7,127 nt of DNA, taken from assembly GCA_027365715.1 (NCBI GenBank), contig DAHXLZ010000135.1:1-7127 (forward strand), given 5' to 3'. Every line of letters begins with the position of its first letter. The first letter of the stretch is position 1. The notes under the pieces are model-generated. The model had not been told where the DNA came from. It worked only from the letters and a program-made list of their open reading frames with translations, and searched no databases. Below are positions 1 to 5,200 of the stretch, in pieces. The DNA is from Methanomassiliicoccales archaeon (lineage in GTDB: Archaea; Thermoplasmatota; Thermoplasmata; Sysuiplasmatales; Sysuiplasmataceae). A program made the position numbers and the translations under genes.

Positions 1-67
1 TATGTCCAGCGTGGCCATCGTCAGGCCGGCACCGTTGGCTATGACACCTATGTTACCCTCCAGCTGC
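1..67 (-). repeat. Left arm of a 67-bp perfect inverted repeat (antisense copy of an internal sucC segment)
   Basis: Read on the minus strand, this stretch is identical base for base to 695-761. Position k pairs with position 762-k from 1 to 67, and the match breaks at 68 (C, where A would be needed). The minus strand therefore encodes the SucC peptide around the GNIG and NGAG motifs, out of context and running off the window edge. Its inner end, one base from the breakpoint, carries the self-complementary hexamer CAGCTG (61-66), which also occurs at 696-701. The repeat is seen directly. Its cause is inferred: a fold-back chimera or assembly artefact is more likely than a natural duplication, because it displaces the conserved start of sucC. 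Confidence 0.95.
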
Positions 68-68
68 C

Positions 69-1091
69 CGGCCTGAAGATATAAAGTCTGTCGATTATCC
101 CGTCGCCGTCAAGGCACAGGTGCTTGCCGGCGGGAGAGGAAAGGCAGGCGGCATCAAGTTCGCAGGAAATGTGGAAGAAGCCAGACAGAAAATGTCTGAA
201 ATCATCGGCATGACAATAAAAGGCGAGAAGGTAAAGAGCGTCCTCCTTGAGGAGAAACTCGACGTGGCAAAGGAGCTTTATCTCAGCCTGGTAATCGACA
301 GGGGGAGCAGATCGGTGCTGCTGATGGCAAGCGCTGACGGCGGTGTCGAAATAGAGAGCGTACCGGAAGACAGAATACTCATTGTCTCTGTTCCGCCTTA
401 TGGATACTCGCCATTCCTGACCAGACTGCTCAGGAGCAGAATGGGATTCGACTCTGCCATTACAGAACAGATTGATGACATGGCCCGCAAACTCTACAAA
501 CTCTTCATCACAGAAGACTGCGAGCTTGCCGAGATAAATCCGCTCGTCATAAACAGGGAAGGAAAGCTCATAGCTGCTGACGCGAAGATAACAATCAATG
601 ATGACGCACTCTTCCGGCACCAGGAATTTTCAGAGGATATTGACGATCTCACACCGCTGGAACAGCGTGCAAAGGCGGAAGACATTTCATTTGTGCAGCT
701 GGAGGGTAACATAGGTGTCATAGCCAACGGTGCCGGCCTGACGATGGCCACGCTGGACATACTCACAATAAACGGCGGGAGGGCCGGTGTATTCCTGGAT
801 CTCGGCGGAACCGACGACCCGAAGAAGGTTACTGCGGCATTCAACCTGATGAAGGATGCAAAACCCGCAGTGATATTCCTCAACATATTCGGCGGAATAA
901 CGAAGTGTGATACAGTAGCGCTCGGTGTCAGGGCGGCGGTGGAGGAGAGCGGTATAAAGATTCCAATTGTCGCGAGGATAAGGGGAGTGAACGACGATAT
1001 CGCGAGGGACATACTGAAGAAAATAGGGATTGAGGCTTCAACCGACCTCGTCAGTGCAGCCAGAAAGGCAGTTGCCGCAGGGGTGAACTGA
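69..1091 (+). CDS. sucC: Succinyl-CoA synthetase (succinate-CoA ligase, ADP/GDP-forming) beta subunit, 5'-truncated
   Basis: The beta subunit binds nucleotide through an ATP-grasp fold and, with SucD, interconverts succinyl-CoA and succinate in the cytoplasmic TCA cycle, making one NTP. Counting from the codon at 69, visible landmarks are the nucleotide-binding Lys15 and the GGRGKAGG loop at 21-28, the metal-binding pair Asn157 and Asp171 in EINPLVI...DAK, the NGAG motif (Asn220) and NIFGGI at 272-277. Only 340 codons are visible. Comparison with the E. coli enzyme (active-site Lys46) suggests about 31 N-terminal residues are missing, so the full length would be about 371, normal for the family. 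The frame is closed upstream by TGA at 42-44, inside the inverted repeat copy. GTG at 120 is not a real start: it is the Val after VKAQ and would delete the conserved Lys. The stop abuts sucD. Malate-CoA ligase is a related alternative, judged less likely. Confidence 0.93.
   Translation, partial: RPEDIKSVDYPVAVKAQVLAGGRGKAGGIKFAGNVEEARQKMSEIIGMTIKGEKVKSVLLEEKLDVAKELYLSLVIDRGSRSVLLMASADGGVEIESVPEDRILIVSVPPYGYSPFLTRLLRSRMGFDSAITEQIDDMARKLYKLFITEDCELAEINPLVINREGKLIAADAKITINDDALFRHQEFSEDIDDLTPLEQRAKAEDISFVQLEGNIGVIANGAGLTMATLDILTINGGRAGVFLDLGGTDDPKKVTAAFNLMKDAKPAVIFLNIFGGITKCDTVALGVRAAVEESGIKIPIVARIRGVNDDIARDILKKIGIEASTDLVSAARKAVAAGVN
695..761 (+). repeat. Right arm of the 67-bp inverted repeat, inside sucC
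   Basis: This is the native copy of the repeat. It lies in the intact reading frame of sucC and encodes the conserved GNIG...NGAG region, so it is the original and bases 1-67 are the displaced copy. The two arms enclose 627 bp (68-694). Confidence 0.95.
1080..1086 (+). promoter_or_regulatory. Shine-Dalgarno site for sucD inside the end of sucC
   Basis: GGGGTGA lies five bases before the sucD ATG and overlaps the last codons of sucC. With zero intergenic distance, this points to translational coupling and equal expression of the two subunits. Confidence 0.7.
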
Positions 1092-1958
1092 ATGGCTGTG
1101 CTTGTGGATGCCGGGACAAGGGCGATAGTTCAGGGAATCACAGGACACCAGGGACAGTTTCATGCCAGATCAATGAGGGAATTCGGAACAAATGTGGTCG
1201 GCGGCGTTACTCCCGGAAAGGGGGGCAGTGATGTTGACGGCATACCTGTTTTCGATACGGTCATGGATGCAGTTGCATCGACCGGAGCCAACGCAACCTG
1301 CATTTTTGTGCCCGCAAAGTTTGCAAAAGACGCGGTATTCGAGGCGGTAAATGCTGGTTTAAAGCTCATTGCCGTGATTACGGAGCACATCCCGTTCCTT
1401 GATGCAATGCAGTTCACCACATACGCAAAACTCAATGGCGCAGTTGTGATAGGGCCCAACTGCCCCGGCGTTTCTTCTCCCGGATACGGAAAGATAGGAA
1501 TAATGCCCTCAAAAATTTTTGCAAAGGGTGACGTGGGCGTGATATCGAGGAGCGGAACTCTCACATACGAAATTGTCAACGCCCTCACCGAGAACGGTTT
1601 TGGCGAGACTACATGCATTGGCATCGGAGGCGATCCTGTAATCGGCTCAAATTTCGTCGAAATGCTGTCTTTGCTTGAGGCAGATGAGGAGACAAAGAAA
1701 ATAGTGATGGTCGGCGAGATAGGTGGAACTGCAGAGGAGGAAGCGGCCGAATTCATCAGAGACCATGTCTCAAAGCCTGTTTATGCATACATAGCAGGGA
1801 GGAGCGCGCCGCCAGGAAAGAGAATGGGGCATGCGGGGGCAATAATCAGCAGAGGAAGAGGAACTGCCGAAAGCAAGATAGAAAGCCTGGAAAAGGCCGG
1901 TGTCAGTGTTGCTGCCCTTCCGTCAGATATACCGGAAATGATCAGGAAAAAGCGCTGA
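1092..1958 (+). CDS. sucD: Succinyl-CoA synthetase (succinate-CoA ligase) alpha subunit
   Basis: The alpha subunit binds CoA and carries the phosphohistidine that relays phosphate between succinyl phosphate and the nucleotide on SucC. The 288 residues match the usual alpha length of about 290. The N-terminal CoA-binding Rossmann domain shows [11 protein letters not shown] (about 15-25) and TPGKGG (about 40-45). The ligase domain contains [34 protein letters not shown] and GHAGAI. The His of GHAGAI is residue 247 (codon 1830-1832), equivalent to the phosphorylated His246 of the E. coli enzyme. The ATG directly follows the sucC TGA and has a good Shine-Dalgarno site, so the start is secure. The gene is complete and shows no oddities. 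It forms a two-gene operon with sucC, and its end faces the convergent mscS gene. Confidence 0.97.
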   Translation: MAVLVDAGTRAIVQGITGHQGQFHARSMREFGTNVVGGVTPGKGGSDVDGIPVFDTVMDAVASTGANATCIFVPAKFAKDAVFEAVNAGLKLIAVITEHIPFLDAMQFTTYAKLNGAVVIGPNCPGVSSPGYGKIGIMPSKIFAKGDVGVISRSGTLTYEIVNALTENGFGETTCIGIGGDPVIGSNFVEMLSLLEADEETKKIVMVGEIGGTAEEEAAEFIRDHVSKPVYAYIAGRSAPPGKRMGHAGAIISRGRGTAESKIESLEKAGVSVAALPSDIPEMIRKKR

Positions 1959-1961
1959 GTG

Positions 1962-2009
1962 GCCGGAGACTCTGGCAAATCGCTGAAGCAATGTTCCCGT
2001 TGCAGCAGC
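1962..2009. terminator. Weak hairpins in the sucD/mscS convergent junction (possible terminator)
   Basis: The 69-bp gap between the convergent genes holds two imperfect inverted repeats. One is a 6-bp stem with one G-T pair and a 3-base loop (1962-1976). The other has 10-base arms with 8 matches at 1982-1991 and 2000-2009. Neither is followed by an oligo-T run on either strand, so the evidence for termination is weak. Confidence 0.25.
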
Positions 2010-2027
2010 TCGGCACAGAGACGTGAT

Positions 2028-2978
2028 TCAGGACGGCGGAGACGGCTGCCGCTCTTTCCTGATTTCACTGACTGTTTTCATAATTATGCCGAGAATCTCA
2101 CTTCTGACCGGTTCCTCATGCTGAGTTTTTGCAATTACGTCAACGGCAATAACATAGGACTGAAAGGTCGTTTCATTAATCATCACATCGGGGGCTGTGC
2201 CCTCAACCATAAAACTGCATTTTGAGACGGCACCCATGATTCTCGGCATTACGGCTTCAGGCTCGAGCGTTTTTTCAATCTCAAATTTGGATCGTACACG
2301 GAGTGATGTTATTTCCGAGTTTTTGATTATCAGCGCCTGAACCACGATGCCGGCCGGAATCTCGATGGGCCTTCCATCATCGGTTATAAGTTTAACATAA
2401 ATGAAACCGATGGAATCGACAGTGCATGTGTAACCGCTGACAAGCAGGTCGTTGGAGTAGAATTTTGGCGGATAGGCCGGTGCAAAAAGACCGAACTGCC
2501 ATGTCGCCAGCGTGATCCTGTCCCCTGCCTTGATGGGTTTCGAGAGTACGAGCACCAGTCCACCGAAAAAGTTGGATAGAACAACCGAGGCAGCCTGTCC
2601 CAGAACCAGTCCGGCAAAGGCACCACCAACCAGCAGGCCGGTCAGACTGAGGCCGAGTTCATGAAATGCGACAAACGCCAGCAGGACGTACGCAACAAGT
2701 AGAAAAATGTAATGAATACTGACCGCTCTTCCCCTGCCTATTCTGGAGGTAAGAACCCTGATGAGGATTCTGCCAAGAATCGTTATGAATACATAGCCGA
2801 CAGCGAGTATCAGTATTGAAGTGATTACGGAAACATAACTGAGTGGAAGATGTGGATAATAATGTGAAATTATGTAGTCCACGCCGTAAATTATTCCACC
2901 AAAAACAAAGATGAGAATAATAGTTGACTCCACAATTCGCAGTCTTCCTTTCTTTTCCTCTCCGTCACTTCCATTCAT
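2028..2978 (-). CDS. MscS-family small-conductance mechanosensitive ion channel
   Basis: This is probably a membrane channel that opens under membrane tension and releases solutes during osmotic downshock. The 316 residues show a short charged N-terminus and membrane segments at about 15-37, 46-72 and 86-108. A Gly/Ala-rich pore helix with its extension follows at about 111-147 (GLLVGGAFAGLVLGQAAS, then SNFFGG and SKPIKAGDRI), matching the MscS TM3 pattern. A beta domain (about 181-222) contains VDSIGF, DDGR and IPAG, and a C-terminal alpha/beta vestibule domain follows. Oddities: about 24 residues rich in aromatics and Pro (about 157-180, with PAYPPKF) lie between GDRI and the beta domain, and the usual IPN motif reads IPA. 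The ATG at 2978 is the only Met start before residue 244. No Shine-Dalgarno site is seen. The family call is firm; the ion or solute preference is unknown. Confidence 0.9.
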   Translation of the reverse strand: MNGSDGEEKKGRLRIVESTIILIFVFGGIIYGVDYIISHYYPHLPLSYVSVITSILILAVGYVFITILGRILIRVLTSRIGRGRAVSIHYIFLLVAYVLLAFVAFHELGLSLTGLLVGGAFAGLVLGQAASVVLSNFFGGLVLVLSKPIKAGDRITLATWQFGLFAPAYPPKFYSNDLLVSGYTCTVDSIGFIYVKLITDDGRPIEIPAGIVVQALIIKNSEITSLRVRSKFEIEKTLEPEAVMPRIMGAVSKCSFMVEGTAPDVMINETTFQSYVIAVDVIAKTQHEEPVRSEILGIIMKTVSEIRKERQPSPPS

Positions 2979-3019
2979 CCGATAAAACCAGCCATTTGCC
3001 CACTGTTTTTCGTCCCATC

Positions 3020-3172
3020 CTATTTTGCCATGGCATATAACGCTTTTTGATCTGACTGCTGAGTTTGTGCGAGTTGTGTATACTGGTTTGTAAAAACATC
3101 GGTGGTCTGCTGCCGAAATGTCTGATAAATGTCTGATTTGACAGCTGCAATTGAGATTTTTTCAATCGCCAT
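3020..3172 (-). CDS. Possible small protein of 50 residues, function unknown
   Basis: I do not recognise this protein. An ATG at 3172 opens a 50-codon frame ending in TAG at 3020-3022, 41 bases before mscS on the same strand. The peptide starts MAIEKISIAAVK, has 9 Gln, no Cys, Pro, Gly or Trp, and ends ALYAMAK. Its composition resembles a soluble helical peptide rather than the Ser/Arg/Pro-rich products typical of shadow frames. An A/T box (TTTTTAAT, 3208-3201) sits about 32 bases upstream of the ATG, which would allow a very short leader; no Shine-Dalgarno site is visible. A 66-codon frame with a TTG start overlaps it in another phase and overlaps mscS; I consider that one less likely. An open frame of 50 codons is not rare by chance, so this is tentative. 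Confidence 0.35.
   Translation of the reverse strand: MAIEKISIAAVKSDIYQTFRQQTTDVFTNQYTQLAQTQQSDQKALYAMAK
3035..3040 (-). promoter_or_regulatory. TATA-like box possibly serving mscS
   Basis: On the minus strand, TTATAT follows an A-rich AAAAAGCG stretch that could act as a BRE. A start site about 26 bases downstream would fall near 3011, giving a leader of about 33 bases before the mscS ATG. The box overlaps the end of the candidate small gene 3020-3172, so the two readings partly compete. Confidence 0.35.
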
Positions 3173-3199
3173 TGACGGCAGGGAATATTGTCCTCTGCA

Positions 3200-3250
3200 A
3201 ATTAAAAATTAGAAAGAGATTGGAAAGAGGTTTAAGGAGAAAATGTGTCC
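3200..3250 (-). terminator. Pyrimidine-rich, T-tract region after the solute-binding protein gene
   Basis: Directly after the binding-protein stop codon, the minus strand is strongly pyrimidine-rich (short T and CTTTC runs) and ends in TAATTTTTAATTT. Archaeal RNA polymerase commonly stops at oligo-T without a hairpin, and no stem is obvious here. The last A/T stretch may double as the TATA box of the small downstream frame. Confidence 0.4.
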
Positions 3251-3253
3251 AGA

Positions 3254-5014
3254 TTACGCCTTCTTTCTCCGCGTGTATATAAGGGCTGCCGCACCAACAA
3301 CAATCACGGCTATGACGACCCCGATTGCACCCAGAATGAGTGGCGAAACACCACTGGATGCTGTTGTAGTAGTTGTTGTGCTGTTGGTAACCGCGTGTGC
3401 ATATAGTGAATCAAGCGGACTGATCAGCTGCTGGTTTGGATAGAAGCCGCCGACGACACCCGGTCTGTACGCGTAGTATACTTTTGCGCCAATGATGGGT
3501 ATTATCGGTACCTGGCTTGCAATTATGCCCTGCACCTTCTGGAGTGTTGCATTCAGCGCTGCCGGGTTGGTAACCTCCAGGTTGGCCTTGCTCAGCAGGT
3601 TGTTAACAGTGGTGTTGTTGTAGTGCTCAAAGTTCCAGTAGCCCTGCCCGTCGAATGCCGCCCAGAGGTCGTACCAGGGATTTCCGAACAGTGGCCCGTA
3701 GTTAAAGTAGCTGGCGAAGTTGAAAGACGGGTTTATGAATGTCTCGGTCACCCACGTCTGGACAGGGATAATGTTGTAAGTCACCTCGAAATTATCTGCT
3801 GCAAGCTGCTGCTGCATTATCGACATGGCTGTTGTCCAGTCGCTGATTGGTATCTCGGCGAAATTTATGTTGACTGTAGTGTTGTTGGCATACTGCCAGA
3901 AGCCGTTGCTCCCTATGTGCAGTCCAGCTTCCTTGAAGTACTGGTTTGCAACAGTCAGATTGTAGGAGTAGTAAGGCACACTCGTGTTGTAGAAAGCGCT
4001 CTGCGTCCAGGGCAGTCCGCCGAAAGATGCCTGTCCGCCAAGTCCGTCTTCAGCCTTGTAGAGTATCTGTGTTTTGTTTATCGCCGATGCGAGTCCCTTT
4101 CTGAAGAATGTGTTATTGAAGGGCGCAACCTGCAGATCGAACCAGAGAACAAGCGAGAAGGTGTCCTTGTATGCAACTGCCTTTATTCCCGGCGTGGAGT
4201 TGAGCTGTGTGAACAGATTGCTCGGATCAACGTATGTTGCATCAATCTCTCCGGCTTCAAGCGCCAAAATCATTGATGTGCTTGATTTGAACAGCACTAT
4301 TACTTCCTTGGAGAAATTCGGCTTCCCTTTGAAGAAGTAAGGGTTCGCAACCAGGTTGATATTGGCTCCGACAACACTCTGCAGAATCATCGGGCCGCAG
4401 GAGAGCTGGTGCCCGATATTCATATTGTAATAGTTTCCGGCGTCGGATATGTTTGAAACATAGTTGTGCCAGGCATACGGTATTATTGTCTGACCGCCGA
4501 GGTAGTAGAACATCATAACCGTCGGGGCAGTTAACTGGAATACCACCGTGTACGGGTTTGGAGCGCTGACATTTACGAGATACGGGTCAATATTGTTGAA
4601 GTCCAGTGTTGTGTTGGCCATTATCGCGTGGAATGTGTAGACCACATCCTGAGATGTAAGGGGCATGGCTTTTGCCGTTCCGTTTACCCATGTTGCATTA
4701 TGCACCAGATTGAATGTTATTGTCTTGCCGCCGTTTGTTATGTTCCAGCTCTGGGCAAGCCATGGTATTACAGTCCCGTTGCTGAATTCATACAGGAGAG
4801 TGTTGGAATAAGTTATACCAAGTACGTCACCGGACAGACCGCTCGCAGTCAGCGGATTCTGGTTTGTTATAATTTCGTTTTCTGCAGTCCCCAGAATGAA
4901 CGTTCCGCCGCTGGAAGCTGTCTGCGCGTTCGCATGACTTGCGACCACAGCCAGTGAACCAGTTGTCATCAGCATTGCACACACTAAAATCGCCATCACG
5001 TGTTTACCTTTCAA
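3254..5014 (-). CDS. ABC transporter solute-binding protein, peptide/nickel type (SBP_bac_5), membrane-anchored
   Basis: This is an extracytoplasmic receptor that probably captures oligopeptides or similar ligands for an ABC importer; the ligand cannot be read from the sequence. From the TTG at 5014 it has 586 residues. An N-terminal signal peptide (MKGKHV, a hydrophobic core and ASHANA) predicts cleavage after residue 30 and has no lipobox Cys. A family-5 binding domain spans about 40-530 (for example PWLAQSW and LTSQDVVYTFHA). A Ser/Thr stalk with six consecutive Thr comes next, then a transmembrane helix at about 558-580 and a basic TRRKKA tail. About 19 N-X-S/T sequons suggest heavy glycosylation. 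The start is uncertain: a GTG at 5053 gives 599 residues, but the TATA-like box at 5060-5067 would place the transcript start downstream of it. A Shine-Dalgarno GAGGGA precedes the TTG. ATG 4996 would remove the basic signal region. No permease or ATPase genes are adjacent. Confidence 0.9.
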   Translation of the reverse strand: MKGKHVMAILVCAMLMTTGSLAVVASHANAQTASSGGTFILGTAENEIITNQNPLTASGLSGDVLGITYSNTLLYEFSNGTVIPWLAQSWNITNGGKTITFNLVHNATWVNGTAKAMPLTSQDVVYTFHAIMANTTLDFNNIDPYLVNVSAPNPYTVVFQLTAPTVMMFYYLGGQTIIPYAWHNYVSNISDAGNYYNMNIGHQLSCGPMILQSVVGANINLVANPYFFKGKPNFSKEVIVLFKSSTSMILALEAGEIDATYVDPSNLFTQLNSTPGIKAVAYKDTFSLVLWFDLQVAPFNNTFFRKGLASAINKTQILYKAEDGLGGQASFGGLPWTQSAFYNTSVPYYSYNLTVANQYFKEAGLHIGSNGFWQYANNTTVNINFAEIPISDWTTAMSIMQQQLAADNFEVTYNIIPVQTWVTETFINPSFNFASYFNYGPLFGNPWYDLWAAFDGQGYWNFEHYNNTTVNNLLSKANLEVTNPAALNATLQKVQGIIASQVPIIPIIGAKVYYAYRPGVVGGFYPNQQLISPLDSLYAHAVTNSTTTTTTASSGVSPLILGAIGVVIAVIVVGAAALIYTRRKKA

Positions 5015-5021
5015 ATTGATG

Positions 5022-5027
5022 TCCCTC
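5022..5027 (-). promoter_or_regulatory. Shine-Dalgarno site supporting a TTG start at 5014
   Basis: On the minus strand, GAGGGA is followed by seven bases and then TTG at 5014. The resulting N-terminus, MKGKHV plus a hydrophobic stretch, is a textbook signal-peptide opening. This site favours 5014 over the upstream GTG at 5053. Confidence 0.45.
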
Positions 5028-5059
5028 TGCGAATTTTTGGCTGCGTAATGCACGTGAGC

Positions 5060-5067
5060 TATTTAAT
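5060..5067 (-). promoter_or_regulatory. TATA box of the solute-binding protein gene
   Basis: The minus strand reads ATTAAATA, seven of eight matches to the archaeal TTTAWATA consensus. A start site about 26 bases downstream would be near 5037, giving a leader of about 23 bases to TTG 5014 that includes the Shine-Dalgarno site. Confidence 0.5.
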
Positions 5068-5145
5068 GGCATTCGGTGACCAGTTCTACTGTTTACAGGA
5101 TTTCCGCCACGCATGTCTGGTGTCAGTGATGCTGCAGTGACTGTT

Positions 5146-5181
5146 GAATTCATTTTTCGAAAAAAATATTTTCTTCATGAA
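5146..5181 (-). terminator. A/T-rich palindrome cluster and T-tract after the DNA ligase gene
   Basis: Within 36 bases lie GAATTC, the 12-bp palindrome TTTTTCGAAAAA (5153-5164), an overlapping GAAAA/TTTTC pair (5159-5173) and TTCATGAA (5174-5181). On the minus strand, after the ligase stop, this gives ATATTTTTTC, a plausible archaeal oligo-T terminator for lig. The palindromes could also be a protein-binding site upstream of the binding-protein promoter, but nothing in the sequence decides this. Confidence 0.45.
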
Positions 5182-5200
5182 ACAGAAATTATGGCTTATC

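Noticed and set aside
1..761. A DNA invertase-type phase-variation switch of sucC
   Set aside because: The inverted arms flank 68-694 as in an invertible segment, but the arms are coding sequence, no recombinase is present, and neither orientation would give an intact sucC.
1959..2225. An 88-codon plus-strand frame immediately after the sucD stop
   Set aside because: It is the same-frame continuation past TGA, begins at a GTG with no ribosome site, is rich in Arg/Ser/Cys and mostly runs antisense to mscS. It is a shadow, not a gene or read-through product.
2965..3165. A 66-codon minus-strand frame with a TTG start overlapping the beginning of mscS
   Set aside because: It has a non-ATG start, no ribosome site and a 14-base overlap with mscS. 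The 50-codon frame on the same strand has an ATG start and a more protein-like composition.
3358..3392. A GT-rich triplet-like stretch resembling a microsatellite
   Set aside because: It simply encodes the Thr-run stalk of the binding protein with mixed Thr codons, and is not a perfect repeat.
5066..5140. A 24-codon plus-strand frame divergent from the binding-protein gene
   Set aside because: It is very short, its ATG lies inside the minus-strand promoter, and it has no ribosome site.
5005..5178. A 57-codon minus-strand frame (ATG at 5178) between lig and the binding-protein gene
   Set aside because: It runs through the proposed terminator, the TATA box and the binding-protein N-terminus, and its product has no recognisable character. 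Probably chance.
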